Positions 24,117-33,747 of a stretch of DNA of 57,159 bases are shown here, piece by piece. Every line of letters starts with the position of its first letter. Position 1 is the first letter of the stretch. The position numbers and the translations under genes were made by a program. The DNA is from Dictyobacter arantiisoli (GTDB taxonomy: Bacteria > Chloroflexota > Ktedonobacteria > Ktedonobacterales > Ktedonobacteraceae), in the NCBI RefSeq assembly GCF_008326305.1, contig NZ_BIXY01000041.1:1-57159 (forward strand), given 5' to 3'. The notes below the pieces were generated by a model. The model was not told the origin of the DNA. It saw only the letters and a list, made by a program, of their open reading frames with translations, and did not search any database.

Positions 24117-26092
24117 GCTGTCAGGACGATATTGTAGGTCTCCTCAAGTAAGGATTGTTTTGGACGTTGAATGCCTACTTTAATTTGCCATAATCCGGCC
24201 ATGCTAAAGGCATCCTTTTTCGCGAAGGTTGTGATATAGACCGGGTTGCCACCATTGATACTGGCATGAGTTGTTCCCATGTCCATCAGTTGCATATTCG
24301 TGGTAAGGGTTACCTGGGCATCGGTCACCGGTTGTCCTTTGTTGTTATTGATGATGACGATCACTGTGTGGTCATAGCCTACGCGGCCTGGCATGACTTG
24401 CACGGTAACTGTGAGATCGCCCATCTGTTGGGTTTGCGCGGTAATCACATTGTTTTTTGGACTTGTCTGCACATTGCTATAGTTGATATTGGGAAAGTTA
24501 ATGGGCGGCGTGTAAAAGGACTGTAGGGCCAGGCAGAGCAGCATAATGGCACCACAAACGGTCAGCAACTTGGTGCTTATCTTGAGCTGACGACCTGTAC
24601 TGCTAAGCCTGGACTGGCGGGTACGCCTGGCTGGCAAATCCGCCTTGACGACTGGAAGCAGCAGTGCCTGATGAGTCAGTCGGGGTCGCAGCACACATAA
24701 GGAATACATGCTGAGGCCAACTGCCAGCAAGGTAGCAACGATCTGGACCAGTAATGTGCGGCCATATGGATCATTGATGAAATCTTGCCAGCGGTGCATA
24801 CTGGCTTCACTGATAAAAAGTTCACTAACAATCTGGATGCCCAGCCCAACCATTAAGAGTGGCGTGAGTCGGCGCAGTAAAGAAGTCAGGGTTTCAGTGT
24901 TATATTCCAGTTCAACCCCCGTCAGCAGAGGGAGCAGGAGATAGGCGAGATAGGCAAAGCCGCCTAACCAGACGCCCTGGGCTGCCAGATAAAACCAGTC
25001 AAAGACAATGGCGCTAATGGGTGGGTTTAATACCGATATGACAGAACTGGTCAAGACATAGGTCAGTATGATCAGTCCAATCAGAGCCATCCAGATAGCG
25101 GTATGCCGCCTGGGCGTTGCTGGTTCCGGTAACGGTGTTTCGATTAGTTGCCTGGTTCTTCTATGGTTATTGATTTTTAGCTCCTGGGTTGTCAGGCGTT
25201 CAAAATTGGTCATTGGTTCCGGTTCGGATACTGGTACCACATCTTTATTATGTGGAGTCAGACGCAGGAAAACCATCGCAGTGATAATCAATAATATACG
25301 CAGGAACCAGATGATGCCATAGGTTGTGTCCGGGATGATGTGCAGGAGTTGTCCGAGACTTTGGCCTGGAGTGGCTTGCGCGAAGCGAACCATCCGCAGA
25401 ATAATAGCGATACATTCTCCACATAGTAATATGGAGAGACAGAGCCACTCGATTATATGGGAATGTTTGCGCACTTGCGGAAAAATTCCCGAACCACGAC
25501 CGGCTGATAGGAGCAATTGTTCAACCACGAGAATGCCAATCCAGAACGTTAATGCGGCGCTGGCTAACAACTCCCAGGCAATGGAGAGCAGTGCTGTTGT
25601 ATCCAGCTTATGAATGCCGTTTAGATTGTTGCTACTCGATGGACCGAGCGTGGCGACACCCGAGGCTCCTGTTCCGGAATAGCCGACATCGAAGCCAATA
25701 ATTCCATAACTAGTATTTCCATCATTGTTTGCAATCGCGGTCCAAAGGACCTCATAACTACCCTCTGGTTGAGTAGCGGGCGTCTTCAGTGATGTGATGA
25801 GTTCCCGGGAATTGGATGGCGAAATAGCGCTGTAGCTGGCAGTAACCTCCACCAGATTGCCATTTTGGATCGAGTAAATATGGGCATGGCTCATAGCACT
25901 GATAGGTGCATTAAAAAAAATGCTTACCTGACTCGGAACTTTGCCAATGGTTGAACCATCGACTGGATCGGAGCCGATAACAAACGCATGAGCCTGAGCC
26001 GCTGGCAATGGCTGGATTGCTGAGATGGTGAAATAGGCCAGAAAGCTCAAGAGCAGCGCTATTGGTAATACAAGCAATCTTCTTTGTTGCAT
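24113..26092 (-). CDS. CopC-CopD fusion protein, copper transport/resistance type
   Basis: A 659-residue protein. A signal peptide or anchor (residues 1-35) leads to a CopC domain starting at the mature HAFVIGSDPVDGSTIGKVP; the His right after the cleavage site (AQAHA) is the usual copper ligand. A multi-spanning CopD membrane domain follows (about 170-510, around eight segments) with a charged loop near 290-340. The extracellular C-terminal domain (about 545-659) resembles FixH/YtkA-type domains (DLTVTVQVMPGRVGYDHTVIVIINN). Such fusions (YcnJ-like) are linked to copper uptake or tolerance. Its TAG stop falls inside the inverted repeat of the element at 23883-24116. Confidence 0.9.
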   Translation of the reverse strand: MQQRRLLVLPIALLLSFLAYFTISAIQPLPAAQAHAFVIGSDPVDGSTIGKVPSQVSIFFNAPISAMSHAHIYSIQNGNLVEVTASYSAISPSNSRELITSLKTPATQPEGSYEVLWTAIANNDGNTSYGIIGFDVGYSGTGASGVATLGPSSSNNLNGIHKLDTTALLSIAWELLASAALTFWIGILVVEQLLLSAGRGSGIFPQVRKHSHIIEWLCLSILLCGECIAIILRMVRFAQATPGQSLGQLLHIIPDTTYGIIWFLRILLIITAMVFLRLTPHNKDVVPVSEPEPMTNFERLTTQELKINNHRRTRQLIETPLPEPATPRRHTAIWMALIGLIILTYVLTSSVISVLNPPISAIVFDWFYLAAQGVWLGGFAYLAYLLLPLLTGVELEYNTETLTSLLRRLTPLLMVGLGIQIVSELFISEASMHRWQDFINDPYGRTLLVQIVATLLAVGLSMYSLCVLRPRLTHQALLLPVVKADLPARRTRQSRLSSTGRQLKISTKLLTVCGAIMLLCLALQSFYTPPINFPNINYSNVQTSPKNNVITAQTQQMGDLTVTVQVMPGRVGYDHTVIVIINNNKGQPVTDAQVTLTTNMQLMDMGTTHASINGGNPVYITTFAKKDAFSMAGLWQIKVGIQRPKQSLLEETYNIVLTA

Positions 26093-26172
26093 ACATTCTC
26101 TTTATTGTGTGCGCGCTCCCGTGGAAATATGCGTGCGGCCTTTGTCTGTGCGCACTTTTCTCTTACTGCGGG

Positions 26173-26222
26173 ATGACGCGCGTCATAATTGGGTACCCCG
26201 GAAGAGTACCGCGACGCGTCAT
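26173..26222. promoter_or_regulatory. ATGACGCG palindrome cluster between copCD and the GT2 gene
   Basis: A perfect 14-bp palindrome ATGACGCGCGTCAT (26173-26186), followed at 26212-26222 by a third half-site (CGACGCGTCAT). Between them is a GGTACCC/GAGTACC pair. It lies about 80 bp upstream of the CopC-CopD start and is a candidate operator, possibly metal-responsive by context. Confidence 0.4.
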
Positions 26223-26339
26223 GGGTATTTAAGATTGTACACCAGTAAAACAGGTGGTCGCAATGCTCTGACATGCCAGTTCATCTCATCCGGTCTGTTT
26301 CAGATGATTTGTCCTCCCTCTGTCTTTTGATTATAATAG

Positions 26340-27647
26340 ATGGAAACTGATTTTTTGCAAAAGTGTGATGATATGAAAAAATGGTTCTGGCGGCAATCCT
26401 TGCCGCGCTTTCTTTTGTGGTCCCATGTAATTGGTATTGCTGGATTCTATAGCATTCTCTGGCGGCGTACCGCACCCCGGCAAGAGGACCGGTTGCAGAT
26501 TCTTCCTCCACTCAAGCAAGATGTTACTTCCACCATCTCTTTACAAGCCACTCAAATGCTCTCATCATTGCCGGTTGTTTCGATTATTATGCCTGCTCGC
26601 AATGAGGAACAAAATATACGACGGAGCGTGCAATCCTTATTAGAACAAGATTACACCCGTTATGAAATTATAGTAGTGGATGATGGCTCAACTGATCGGA
26701 CAGGGGTCATTTTAGAGGAGTTGCAGCAGAGGCATCCTCAGGGACAACGCCTGCGTGTCTTGCATTTAGAGGATGAGTTGCCTGCTGGTTGGGCTGGTAA
26801 GCCACACGCGATACATTGCGGCGTACAGGAGGCAAAGGGAGAGTGGTTCCTCTTTAGCGATGCCGATACCTGGCATGCGCCCAATGCCTTGCGCTCAGCT
26901 ATCACTCAGGCTCTTGAAGAGCATGCTGATCTCTTCTCATTAGGTTCGGAGCAAGAGTTGCCAACGTTTTGGGATCGCGTCTTGATGCCGATGGCGTTTC
27001 TAGGTATTGGTATGCTGTATCCTCCGCGTCTGGTCAATGATCCAGCCAGTCCGGTCGCAATCGCCAATGGTCAGTATATCTTGATTCGGCGTGCGGTTTA
27101 TGAACAACTTGGCGGCTATGCGCGTCCTGAGATGCGTGCGACCCTGTTGGATGATCGAGATTTAGCTGCACTGGTGAAATCAAACCATTACCGCCTGCGT
27201 TTTGTGGATAGCAGCGGACTCCTGCATGTGCATATGTATCATGGTTTATCTGATATCTGGCGAGGATGGCGCAAGAATTCGTATCTGGGAAATCGGGGCG
27301 GCATCGCTTTTGTGCTGGTGCAGCTGTTTGGATTGCCGATGATCTCAATTGTGCCCTTTCTCTTGCCTTTGCTGGCAAAATTGACACGGAGTAAACGCCA
27401 TGCTGGAGGGATTACTGCTCGTGAAGTGGCAGTTGCGACGGGATTAGAATGGGTGCCTTTGTTGACATATCGTGTCTGGCTCAACCAGCAGTTTCATGTT
27501 CCCTGGTACTATGCCCTCACACATCCACTGGCCGGAGCCCTCTTTGAAGGTATCCTGGGCCAATCCACATGGCGTGTCCTGACCCGACGTGGGGTTGACT
27601 GGCGTGGCAGACAATACCATGATGAGAATGCCAGAAATAAGAAATAA
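26340..27647 (+). CDS. Family 2 glycosyltransferase, membrane-bound
   Basis: A 435-residue protein with an N-terminal hydrophobic segment (about 18-36), a GT-A domain (PVVSIIMPARNEEQNIRRS, VVDDGSTDRTG, FSDADTW as the DxD metal/nucleotide motif, about residues 77-260) and C-terminal hydrophobic segments (about 325-355). The layout resembles the HpnB/CrtQ-type glycosyltransferases of lipid, hopanoid or carotenoid modification, but the acceptor is not known. The start is unclear: ATG at 26340 or 26373 (MKKWFW), neither with a good ribosome binding site. Confidence 0.88.
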   Translation: METDFLQKCDDMKKWFWRQSLPRFLLWSHVIGIAGFYSILWRRTAPRQEDRLQILPPLKQDVTSTISLQATQMLSSLPVVSIIMPARNEEQNIRRSVQSLLEQDYTRYEIIVVDDGSTDRTGVILEELQQRHPQGQRLRVLHLEDELPAGWAGKPHAIHCGVQEAKGEWFLFSDADTWHAPNALRSAITQALEEHADLFSLGSEQELPTFWDRVLMPMAFLGIGMLYPPRLVNDPASPVAIANGQYILIRRAVYEQLGGYARPEMRATLLDDRDLAALVKSNHYRLRFVDSSGLLHVHMYHGLSDIWRGWRKNSYLGNRGGIAFVLVQLFGLPMISIVPFLLPLLAKLTRSKRHAGGITAREVAVATGLEWVPLLTYRVWLNQQFHVPWYYALTHPLAGALFEGILGQSTWRVLTRRGVDWRGRQYHDENARNKK

Positions 27648-27666
27648 TCTCCCTTAGTGAAGGCGG

Positions 27667-27727
27667 TACCTCTTGTCGTGCGTAACGGTCGCACGCTGGC
27701 CCTGTGGCGAAGACCTGACAAGAGGTA
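27667..27727. terminator. Hairpin between convergent GT2 and DUF427 genes
   Basis: Arms TACCTCTTGTC (27667-27677) and GACAAGAGGTA (27717-27727) pair perfectly, with an inner GTGCG/CGCAC pair. It probably ends transcription of the glycosyltransferase gene; there is no strong T-run. Confidence 0.5.
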
Positions 27728-27803
27728 TACGCTTGTTTTTATCCGATTCTATCGTCATCCTCAACTTCTGATTGTTATCAGTACCAATTGGGGATTTTGC
27801 CTG

Positions 27804-28298
27804 TTACCAGCCCATAGTGCCCGCTCCCCCTTTGAATGGGCCCACGATATCACTGGTGATCCAGCCTCCATAGAAATTGCCTGCTTGTGATTGGACTTTC
27901 TCGCCAGCTACATAGCAGGCATCCATCTGACTGGGATAGACCGCAATATAGCCGGACAGCGCTTCATATCCCTGACTTGGATGTTGATAGTACCAGGCCG
28001 CATCTGGGATCGATATATCTCCTACCGTAATAGTGTAATAGGAGGCTGTCCCTTTCCATTCGCAATAGGTATGCTTGTGGCTGGGGATAAAGTATTCCAT
28101 TTTCACATCTTCAGGCGGAATATAATAGGTTGGCGGCTGGCTCGTCTCCAGGACACGTTTCGCGTGCTGTGTATGGGCAATCTCAATGCCATTCAACACA
28201 ATTTGAATCAGTTTCTGACTATCCTCTAAGCGCGGCGGGCGAGGATAGTCCCATACCGATTCCTGCCCTGGTCCTGGCGCGATTCTTTTTCGTAGCAT
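27804..28298 (-). CDS. DUF427 domain-containing protein
   Basis: A protein of about 164 residues. The DUF427 core is clear: VLETSQPPTYYIPPEDVKMEYF, HTYCEWKGTASYYTI and AAWYYQHPSQGYEALSGYIAVYPSQMDACYVAGEKV, with conserved Tyr, Cys-Glu-Trp-Lys and Trp residues. The family folds as a beta-tent; its function is unknown. The ATG at 28298 is chosen for its AAGGAGGAT site; the longer frame overlaps the neighbouring methyltransferase gene and lacks a site. The C-terminus is GWITSDIVGPFKGG. Confidence 0.9.
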   Translation of the reverse strand: MLRKRIAPGPGQESVWDYPRPPRLEDSQKLIQIVLNGIEIAHTQHAKRVLETSQPPTYYIPPEDVKMEYFIPSHKHTYCEWKGTASYYTITVGDISIPDAAWYYQHPSQGYEALSGYIAVYPSQMDACYVAGEKVQSQAGNFYGGWITSDIVGPFKGGAGTMGW

Positions 28299-28374
28299 GT
28301 AATCCTCCTTCTGTTTGGCCCAAGTTGCGCTCTGGTTCTTAACAAGAGGATAATTGATAGCCACAAAGCGGGTA

Positions 28375-29484
28375 CTAGCGTTTGAGGATAAGCACTTTGA
28401 AGTCTCCCATGCCACGCGGATCGGTCAGCGCCGAGACACGTTGGCGTAGATTATACCATTGCAGCAAGGCTACCTGTCCTTGATCGCTGGCACGATTTTG
28501 ATCAATGATGCCAAAGTGTTGTTGATGGACCTGTTCTAATTCTTCATAAATACCGGTTTCCATCAGCCATTTACGTTGAGTCGTGTATTTGTGCAGGCGT
28601 AATCCCTGTTGGCGACCGGCATCGAGTAACGCTGTAAAATTCACATGAGCGGTAATATCCTGCTCGCCCGGTCGAGCCAGGGGGCGTTCGGAAAATTGAT
28701 GCTGATAGTAGCTGGCCAGGGTTCCACGATAGCGCTCGGTTGAATAGAGCTCTCTGGCGCTATCCCCATAGTCGATAGCGATGATAAAGCCGCGTCGTTT
28801 TCGTTTAGGATTGGGGCCCAACAGCAACTGACTGGTACGTTCCATCCATGTTATAGCATCCAGATTTACTTCGGCTCGCCAACCACTGGGAAAGGTCTGC
28901 CAGGGAATGTGAAAGCGCTCAAAATATGCCAGTAGAGGACCATCCTCTAGCGGCTGAAGTGTTTCGGCCAAACGTCCATTCTGGATTGTGACATAGACCT
29001 CGTGGAGCGCCTCGTCTTGCTTCTCCACAATATGCACTGGGAAGGCATCGACGAGTTCATTAGATAAAATCACGCTGGGAATGAAATCGTCTGTACGGAT
29101 GGAGAGTGCGTCCTGTCCGAAGGTGATGTCCGCCAGACGATAGTCCAGGGCGGCATGAAATTCCGGAGCGGCTGTACTGGCCCACTGTTGAACCTCTTTT
29201 GCGAGGTCGCCCCGTCCCGCGCCCTGTTCAAGTACCCCAAAGTGGGCGGGTTTTCCCAATGACTCCCACATCTGCTGAAGCTGACGTCCCATACAGTGGG
29301 CAAAGAAATCAGCAATATCCGTGCTGGTATAATAGTCACCTTCCCAGCCCATCTTTGCCTGTCCGGTCACATAATAGCCAGCGCCAGGTTCATAGAGTGC
29401 CATACGCATATATTCTTCAAATGTGATAGCACCTTGTTGTTGAATACGCTCAAGCAGGGCGTGTTGTAGTGAAGATAGTTGCAT
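28375..29484 (-). CDS. SAM-dependent methyltransferase, MidA/NDUFAF7 (DUF185) family
   Basis: A 369-residue protein. The family signature ITFEEYMRMALYEPGAGYY lies at residues 20-38, GDYYTSTDIADFFAHCMGRQL follows, and the SAM-binding FGVLEQGAGRGDLAKEV lies at about 83-99. Downstream are SNELVDAFPVHIVEK and IAIDYGDSARELYS. NDUFAF7 methylates an arginine of a complex I subunit in mitochondria; bacterial substrates are not established. The start is supported by GAGGGAAAG. It runs in the same direction as the DUF427 gene with 76 bp between their ends and starts. Confidence 0.92.
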   Translation of the reverse strand: MQLSSLQHALLERIQQQGAITFEEYMRMALYEPGAGYYVTGQAKMGWEGDYYTSTDIADFFAHCMGRQLQQMWESLGKPAHFGVLEQGAGRGDLAKEVQQWASTAAPEFHAALDYRLADITFGQDALSIRTDDFIPSVILSNELVDAFPVHIVEKQDEALHEVYVTIQNGRLAETLQPLEDGPLLAYFERFHIPWQTFPSGWRAEVNLDAITWMERTSQLLLGPNPKRKRRGFIIAIDYGDSARELYSTERYRGTLASYYQHQFSERPLARPGEQDITAHVNFTALLDAGRQQGLRLHKYTTQRKWLMETGIYEELEQVHQQHFGIIDQNRASDQGQVALLQWYNLRQRVSALTDPRGMGDFKVLILKR

Positions 29485-29621
29485 ACTGAAAAACTTTCCC
29501 TCATAGATTGCACGTCGTTGCCGCAGATGACGTGGCAGGTTTTGTGTTCCTCATTGTGTGCAAATGCCTGGCTATCTGTCAAGTAGCTTGAGAAGACTTT
29601 CTATGGAACGCGGGGATAGGA

Positions 29622-30644
29622 TCACATGCCGAAATTAACGACCAGCAGATCAAGAGCCAGTTCAGGCGTTAACAGGCTGCGTTTCAGGGAGGCATCGGTG
29701 CTCAGAAGCTGATGATAGGCATTTTCGAGTTGTGGGATACTGAAATTGCCAACCTGGCGTAAAGCTTTATCTGCAACAAAAGGTGCGATACCCAGCGTCG
29801 AAGCAATTTGACCACCGCGCATCCCTTTTTGTGCGAGTTCTTTTACCAGGAGTAGTGAACGTACCTGGGACGTAATGGTACTGATTAGTTTGAGTGGCGG
29901 CTCACCATCCGCTAGCAGGTCATGTAAGATATTCAGGGCTTGCTTGCGATTACGTTGGGATAAGGCATCGGTCAGATCGAAGATGCGCGCCTCCTGTACC
30001 TGTGCTGAAAGCTGGCGTACATCCCCAACATTGATGGTGGCACCTGGCCCGACATACATTGCCAGCTTATCAATTTCGTTGGATAACAGGCGGAGATTGT
30101 TGCCGATAAAGTTCGCCAGCAAGCCGACGGCATCTGGCGTGATCTGCGCCCCGGTCGCTTTGGCCCGATTTTGAATCCATTTTTCCAGAGCCGCCCCTTT
30201 GGGAAGGGTACTCTGAATGACTTTCCCATGGGCTTCTGCGGCCTTTAAGAGGGCGCTACTGCTTTCAAGCGCCTCATCAACTACCACAATCATCACCGTG
30301 GTATCTGGCATAGTGGCGATGTATTCCGCCAGCTCCTTTTCAAAGCCAGCGCGACCAGTGGCGGATTTGCTACTCTTTTTGCCTTTTTTCGCCTTGCCGC
30401 CTTTAGTCGTATCTTCTGCCGTTGCGGTGCCTTCGCCACGCTTCTTTTTGGGTAGACCATCAATGACAATCAAGCGCTGCTCACTTAAAAATGGCAACGT
30501 ATCACTGCTCATCAGGATAGTCTTCAGGCTTGTCTCAGCGCCCGGATAGCTATCCTCGTTAAACCCAAAATCGCCTTGCGTGCGTAATTTTTTCAAGTGT
30601 TCACGGCTCGTGAACTCGTTTTCACCATGCAAAAGATAGAACAT
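29622..30644 (-). CDS. holA: DNA polymerase III delta subunit (clamp loader)
   Basis: A protein of about 340 residues that opens the beta clamp. It begins MFYLLHGENEFTSREHLKKL and has the delta-type AAA+-like fold without a P-loop: LPFLSEQRLIVIDGLPKKK, KGAALEKWIQNRAKATGAQI, NFIGNNLRLLSNEIDKLAMY and the C-terminal LKLISTITSQVRSLLLVKELAQKG. A lysine-rich insertion (about 75-100) replaces a loop. The ATG at 30644 is preferred over an upstream TTG. It follows the small membrane protein gene by 12 bp in the same direction. Confidence 0.93.
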   Translation of the reverse strand: MFYLLHGENEFTSREHLKKLRTQGDFGFNEDSYPGAETSLKTILMSSDTLPFLSEQRLIVIDGLPKKKRGEGTATAEDTTKGGKAKKGKKSSKSATGRAGFEKELAEYIATMPDTTVMIVVVDEALESSSALLKAAEAHGKVIQSTLPKGAALEKWIQNRAKATGAQITPDAVGLLANFIGNNLRLLSNEIDKLAMYVGPGATINVGDVRQLSAQVQEARIFDLTDALSQRNRKQALNILHDLLADGEPPLKLISTITSQVRSLLLVKELAQKGMRGGQIASTLGIAPFVADKALRQVGNFSIPQLENAYHQLLSTDASLKRSLLTPELALDLLVVNFGM

Positions 30645-30656
30645 CGCCAATAACCA

Positions 30657-31007
30657 TTATTCGTGTGAGAGTTGTCTACGGTAATCGCGGCTATTGCGGC
30701 GCGCCACGAGTAGATCAACGACAATACCACCGACCAGCCCTGCCGCTGCGCAGAGCAGGACGCCGCCAAAGAATGCGGATGCGCCATTCGCACCCTCAAT
30801 AGGTTGGGATCGAATCAATGTCCCCGCCCATGCCAGTATAACAAGAAACGCGATCAAAGTGCCAGCGAATCCACCCAGGATAACCGCAGAGCGTTTTTTC
30901 ACAGCACTGAGCCAGAAGACCAGGAAGAGCGCGATGGGCAATGACAGCAAGAAGCCGAAAAAAGCTCCAATGGTGACTTGATCCAAAGAGAGCGCGCCAA
31001 TAACCAT
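30657..31007 (-). CDS. Small membrane protein of unknown function
   Basis: A 116-residue protein with three membrane segments (about residues 11-32, 43-63 and 80-102) and a short basic tail (RRNSRDYRRQ). GAGGAGG upstream supports the start. It is 12 bp ahead of holA and probably cotranscribed. No family was recognised and nothing in the sequence points to a function. Confidence 0.7.
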   Translation of the reverse strand: MVIGALSLDQVTIGAFFGFLLSLPIALFLVFWLSAVKKRSAVILGGFAGTLIAFLVILAWAGTLIRSQPIEGANGASAFFGGVLLCAAAGLVGGIVVDLLVARRNSRDYRRQLSHE

Positions 31008-31349
31008 AAGATTTATGCCTCCTCAGGATAATAAATCGAAAATACATGTAGATACCATGTTTATTATAAGGCAGTTTTATTATTTGTGACAACAACATAT
31101 GTGCATCACCCCAACCAAAGAAGGCCCGAATCCTCGTGGTCAATACCTTTCAATACAATGAATGTGGGGAAAACCACAAATGACGGAAAACGTAGGTGCG
31201 TGCCAAGGTCGCAACCGAGGTGCGCTTTCCCGTTCACGTACGATATGCTCATCCGTACCCCAGGAATGATGTCGAGGCATGGGAGAGAGCGTTGGGGGAG
31301 GCGTCGGGGAGAGCGTGTGGGGGATTTCCCCCACACGCCAATAGCCTGT
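31008..31349. other. Intergenic region with a strong GC palindrome
   Basis: About 340 bp. At 31312-31337 lies a near-perfect palindrome GCGTGTGGGGGA/TCCCCCACACGC with a 2-nt centre, just after the stop of the MprF-like gene (minus) and suited to terminate it. A smaller TGTGG/CCACA hairpin is at about 31164-31179. No gene or other recognised element. Confidence 0.6.
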
Positions 31350-33137
31350 TCAGGCTTTGACAGTTTCCATGGCGTTGAGCGTATTTTTGGCCTCGATATG
31401 TTGGTGCTGTAACTCAGAGAGCGTCTGACGCACCATGCTGACCAGGGAGGCATCGGTCTGATGGGCATTGTAGAGGGCCCAGCCGATTTTGGGGAGCTTC
31501 AGGGCATCTGAGTAGACCAGATAGCGGCTTTCCCAGGTGGGTTGAAACTTCTTCTTAAAGTTAAACAGAGATTGGTTTTTGCTGGGGTTGCCAAAGCGAT
31601 CAGTTAAGAAATCGATGCTGGTGCCCAGGAATGTCTCATCATCTTCGTTAGCATTGCTCAGAGGTGCCAGACCAAGGCTAATTGTCTGAGCGCCGCTGCC
31701 TTTGAGATGTTCAATAGAGCGAGCCAGCAAGAGTTCCATCGTGCCAGGGGCGCATTGTTCAGCGCGGCGCATCAAATCTAATCCCCAGCCCAGGCGGCCG
31801 TAAATGGGAATGAACGAGACAAATGCATGAACCTTATTCTGCTGATCCACGGCCAGGGCATACATCTGTTGAGGATCACCCTGAGCGTCGAAGCGACCCA
31901 GGCTAAAGCTCATCTCTGAACCACCCTTTTCGGCTAGCCAATGCTGTGAAATCAATGCCATTTGATGCACTTGTTCACTATCGGCGACCTGTCCACGATA
32001 AAAGACGACATGCAAGCCATCTTTCTCAGCGCGTTTGGCACTTGAGCGCACATTTGCCATGGCGCCGCCCTTGAGCGTGAAATTTTGTGCGTCAATAATC
32101 GCATCTTCACCAATCTTTAAGAGATGGAAGCCCGCCTGACGATAGAGTGCCGCCGCCTTATCACGGATTTGCCAGAAGACAATTGACCAGTCCTGCTCAT
32201 GACAGAAATCCACGAATTGCTTGATCACAAGTGCTAATTCATCCTCGGGACCAATGGGATCACCGGCCACGACCGCGGTACTGCCTTGCAGCACATAACT
32301 GATTACCGAGCGACCAGAGTCTGAGAAAAAGAATGTTTTCTCGCTACCCAGTGCAAAATAGCTAATCGAGTTCGTCCCATACATGCGTACAATGTCATTG
32401 ACCTTATTGCGAGTGATTGTATCTGGCAAGAGGGCAGCAGCCACCGGGCGAAAAATATGTGCCATACCATAGAGAATACCACTGATGCAGAGAACCGGCA
32501 GGGCATGCTGAAAGAAAAACGCCTGTGTCGTGTGAGGGATGCGCAGGTAGCCATGTTCCAGCATACGCAAAATGATGCCATGGATGCCAACCCGGTCAAT
32601 CCATGGCTCAAAGTCATCGTAGAGCGCGAGAAAGCCGCCAATGGTATAGAAAACGACAATACCCAGGCCCAGGCCCAGCGCGATATAGCCTCGGCGTACC
32701 GACGGAGGATCGCTTTTTGCTTTGAAAAAGCGAGAGAGCGAATAGAGCGTAATCGCCAGGGTTAAAGCAATCACCGTTGCCAGTACAGAACCACTACGTT
32801 GAATATGCAGTAACGCCGATAGCAAGAGCAGTATAAGCGTAATATTCCAGGCATGCTTTTTGCCGCGCATTAATCCATAGGAGAGAATGATCAGGAAGAA
32901 ACCGACAACCACAGTAAAGGTTTGTGCCGGTACACGGTGATTGACAATCGGCCATGCTCCGAGAAAAAAGCTCCACGAGAAACGAGGAACAATCGCCGAT
33001 AGCATATCAGATATTCCCACTAATCCTGTCATCAGGCCAGTCAGATAGCGGATGAGATGCCGTATACGATCAGCCTTATTTAGTGCTTGTTTATTTTCTG
33101 CTTGCGTATTTTCGACTTGCATATGCCCTTCATTCAT
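31350..33137 (-). CDS. MprF-like aminoacyl-phosphatidylglycerol synthase (DUF2156 domain)
   Basis: A protein of about 595 residues. The N-terminal half has about seven membrane segments (about 40-290). The C-terminal half (about 290-560) is the tandem GNAT-type DUF2156 domain of MprF, which moves Lys or Ala from charged tRNA to phosphatidylglycerol: NSISYFALGSEKTFFFS, VVAGDPIGPEDEL, GFHLLKIGEDAIID, GGAMANVRSSAKRAEKDG, and DLMRRAEQCAPGTMELLL. The flippase part is shorter than in full-length MprF (about 840 residues), so this may be a synthase-only form. Lipid modification would lower surface charge and protect from cationic peptides. ATG at 33137 has GAGAAGGA 8 nt upstream. Confidence 0.9.
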   Translation of the reverse strand: MNEGHMQVENTQAENKQALNKADRIRHLIRYLTGLMTGLVGISDMLSAIVPRFSWSFFLGAWPIVNHRVPAQTFTVVVGFFLIILSYGLMRGKKHAWNITLILLLLSALLHIQRSGSVLATVIALTLAITLYSLSRFFKAKSDPPSVRRGYIALGLGLGIVVFYTIGGFLALYDDFEPWIDRVGIHGIILRMLEHGYLRIPHTTQAFFFQHALPVLCISGILYGMAHIFRPVAAALLPDTITRNKVNDIVRMYGTNSISYFALGSEKTFFFSDSGRSVISYVLQGSTAVVAGDPIGPEDELALVIKQFVDFCHEQDWSIVFWQIRDKAAALYRQAGFHLLKIGEDAIIDAQNFTLKGGAMANVRSSAKRAEKDGLHVVFYRGQVADSEQVHQMALISQHWLAEKGGSEMSFSLGRFDAQGDPQQMYALAVDQQNKVHAFVSFIPIYGRLGWGLDLMRRAEQCAPGTMELLLARSIEHLKGSGAQTISLGLAPLSNANEDDETFLGTSIDFLTDRFGNPSKNQSLFNFKKKFQPTWESRYLVYSDALKLPKIGWALYNAHQTDASLVSMVRQTLSELQHQHIEAKNTLNAMETVKA

Positions 33138-33747
33138 CAATTCAATCCTTCTCGGATGTCAGGGGTAAAGATGTGAATATTGGTAGCTATTGCTTCTGTT
33201 GGTCCAATATATACACCCTGTCACAATGCTTTCTGGGGACCCTTGCCCCATTTTTATGCGAATGGTATTTTTTTTATACTACATTTTGTAGGTAGCCGAG
33301 TTCTTCAATATTTTTCATTGGCAACATTGTACTCTATATGAAGGAGCATTTCAGCTTGTTTCTTTATTGGCTCCATACTTTTCTCCTACACAGCGTAAAA
33401 TGCATGAGATTCTTCATAATCCTCTCTGGCCCTATCCCCAATGATCCCATAAGATGAAACGCTTAACGTTTCCAATTGGTTGCAAGTCCATGACTATTTT
33501 GATTGTTCTCTGTTTAGCATAGCAAACATTGCTACGTTTGTCTGTGATCTTGCAGACAAAAAAACTGTGCAATGTTTGCTATGCACACATCGAGCTATCT
33601 TGAAACAAGAAGCGTAGTTGCTAGAAAGAATATTGCCGGACATGCAACACGCTTCCCACTTTTGCGTATATAGCTGTAGAGATAATGATTCAGAGATGAA
33701 GAGGGCCCGGAGAGAGGTCCTTAATCTGTAGAACTGTGAGGCATTGA
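33138..33747. other. Intergenic region with a long inverted repeat
   Basis: About 610 bp without a recognisable gene. At 33517-33532 and 33569-33584 lie perfect 16-bp arms (GCATAGCAAACATTGC and complement), with an inner TTTGTCTG/CAGACAAA pair (33537-33544 / 33553-33560), so the whole 68-bp segment can fold into one hairpin. No T-run. The rest holds nothing I recognise. Confidence 0.6.

Noticed and set aside
23982-31205. The 14-mer TGGCACGCACCTAC occurs at 23982 (plus) and at 31192-31205 (minus)
   Set aside because: A rough count shows that about ten shared 14-mers are expected by chance within a window of this size, and the flanking sequence does not align.
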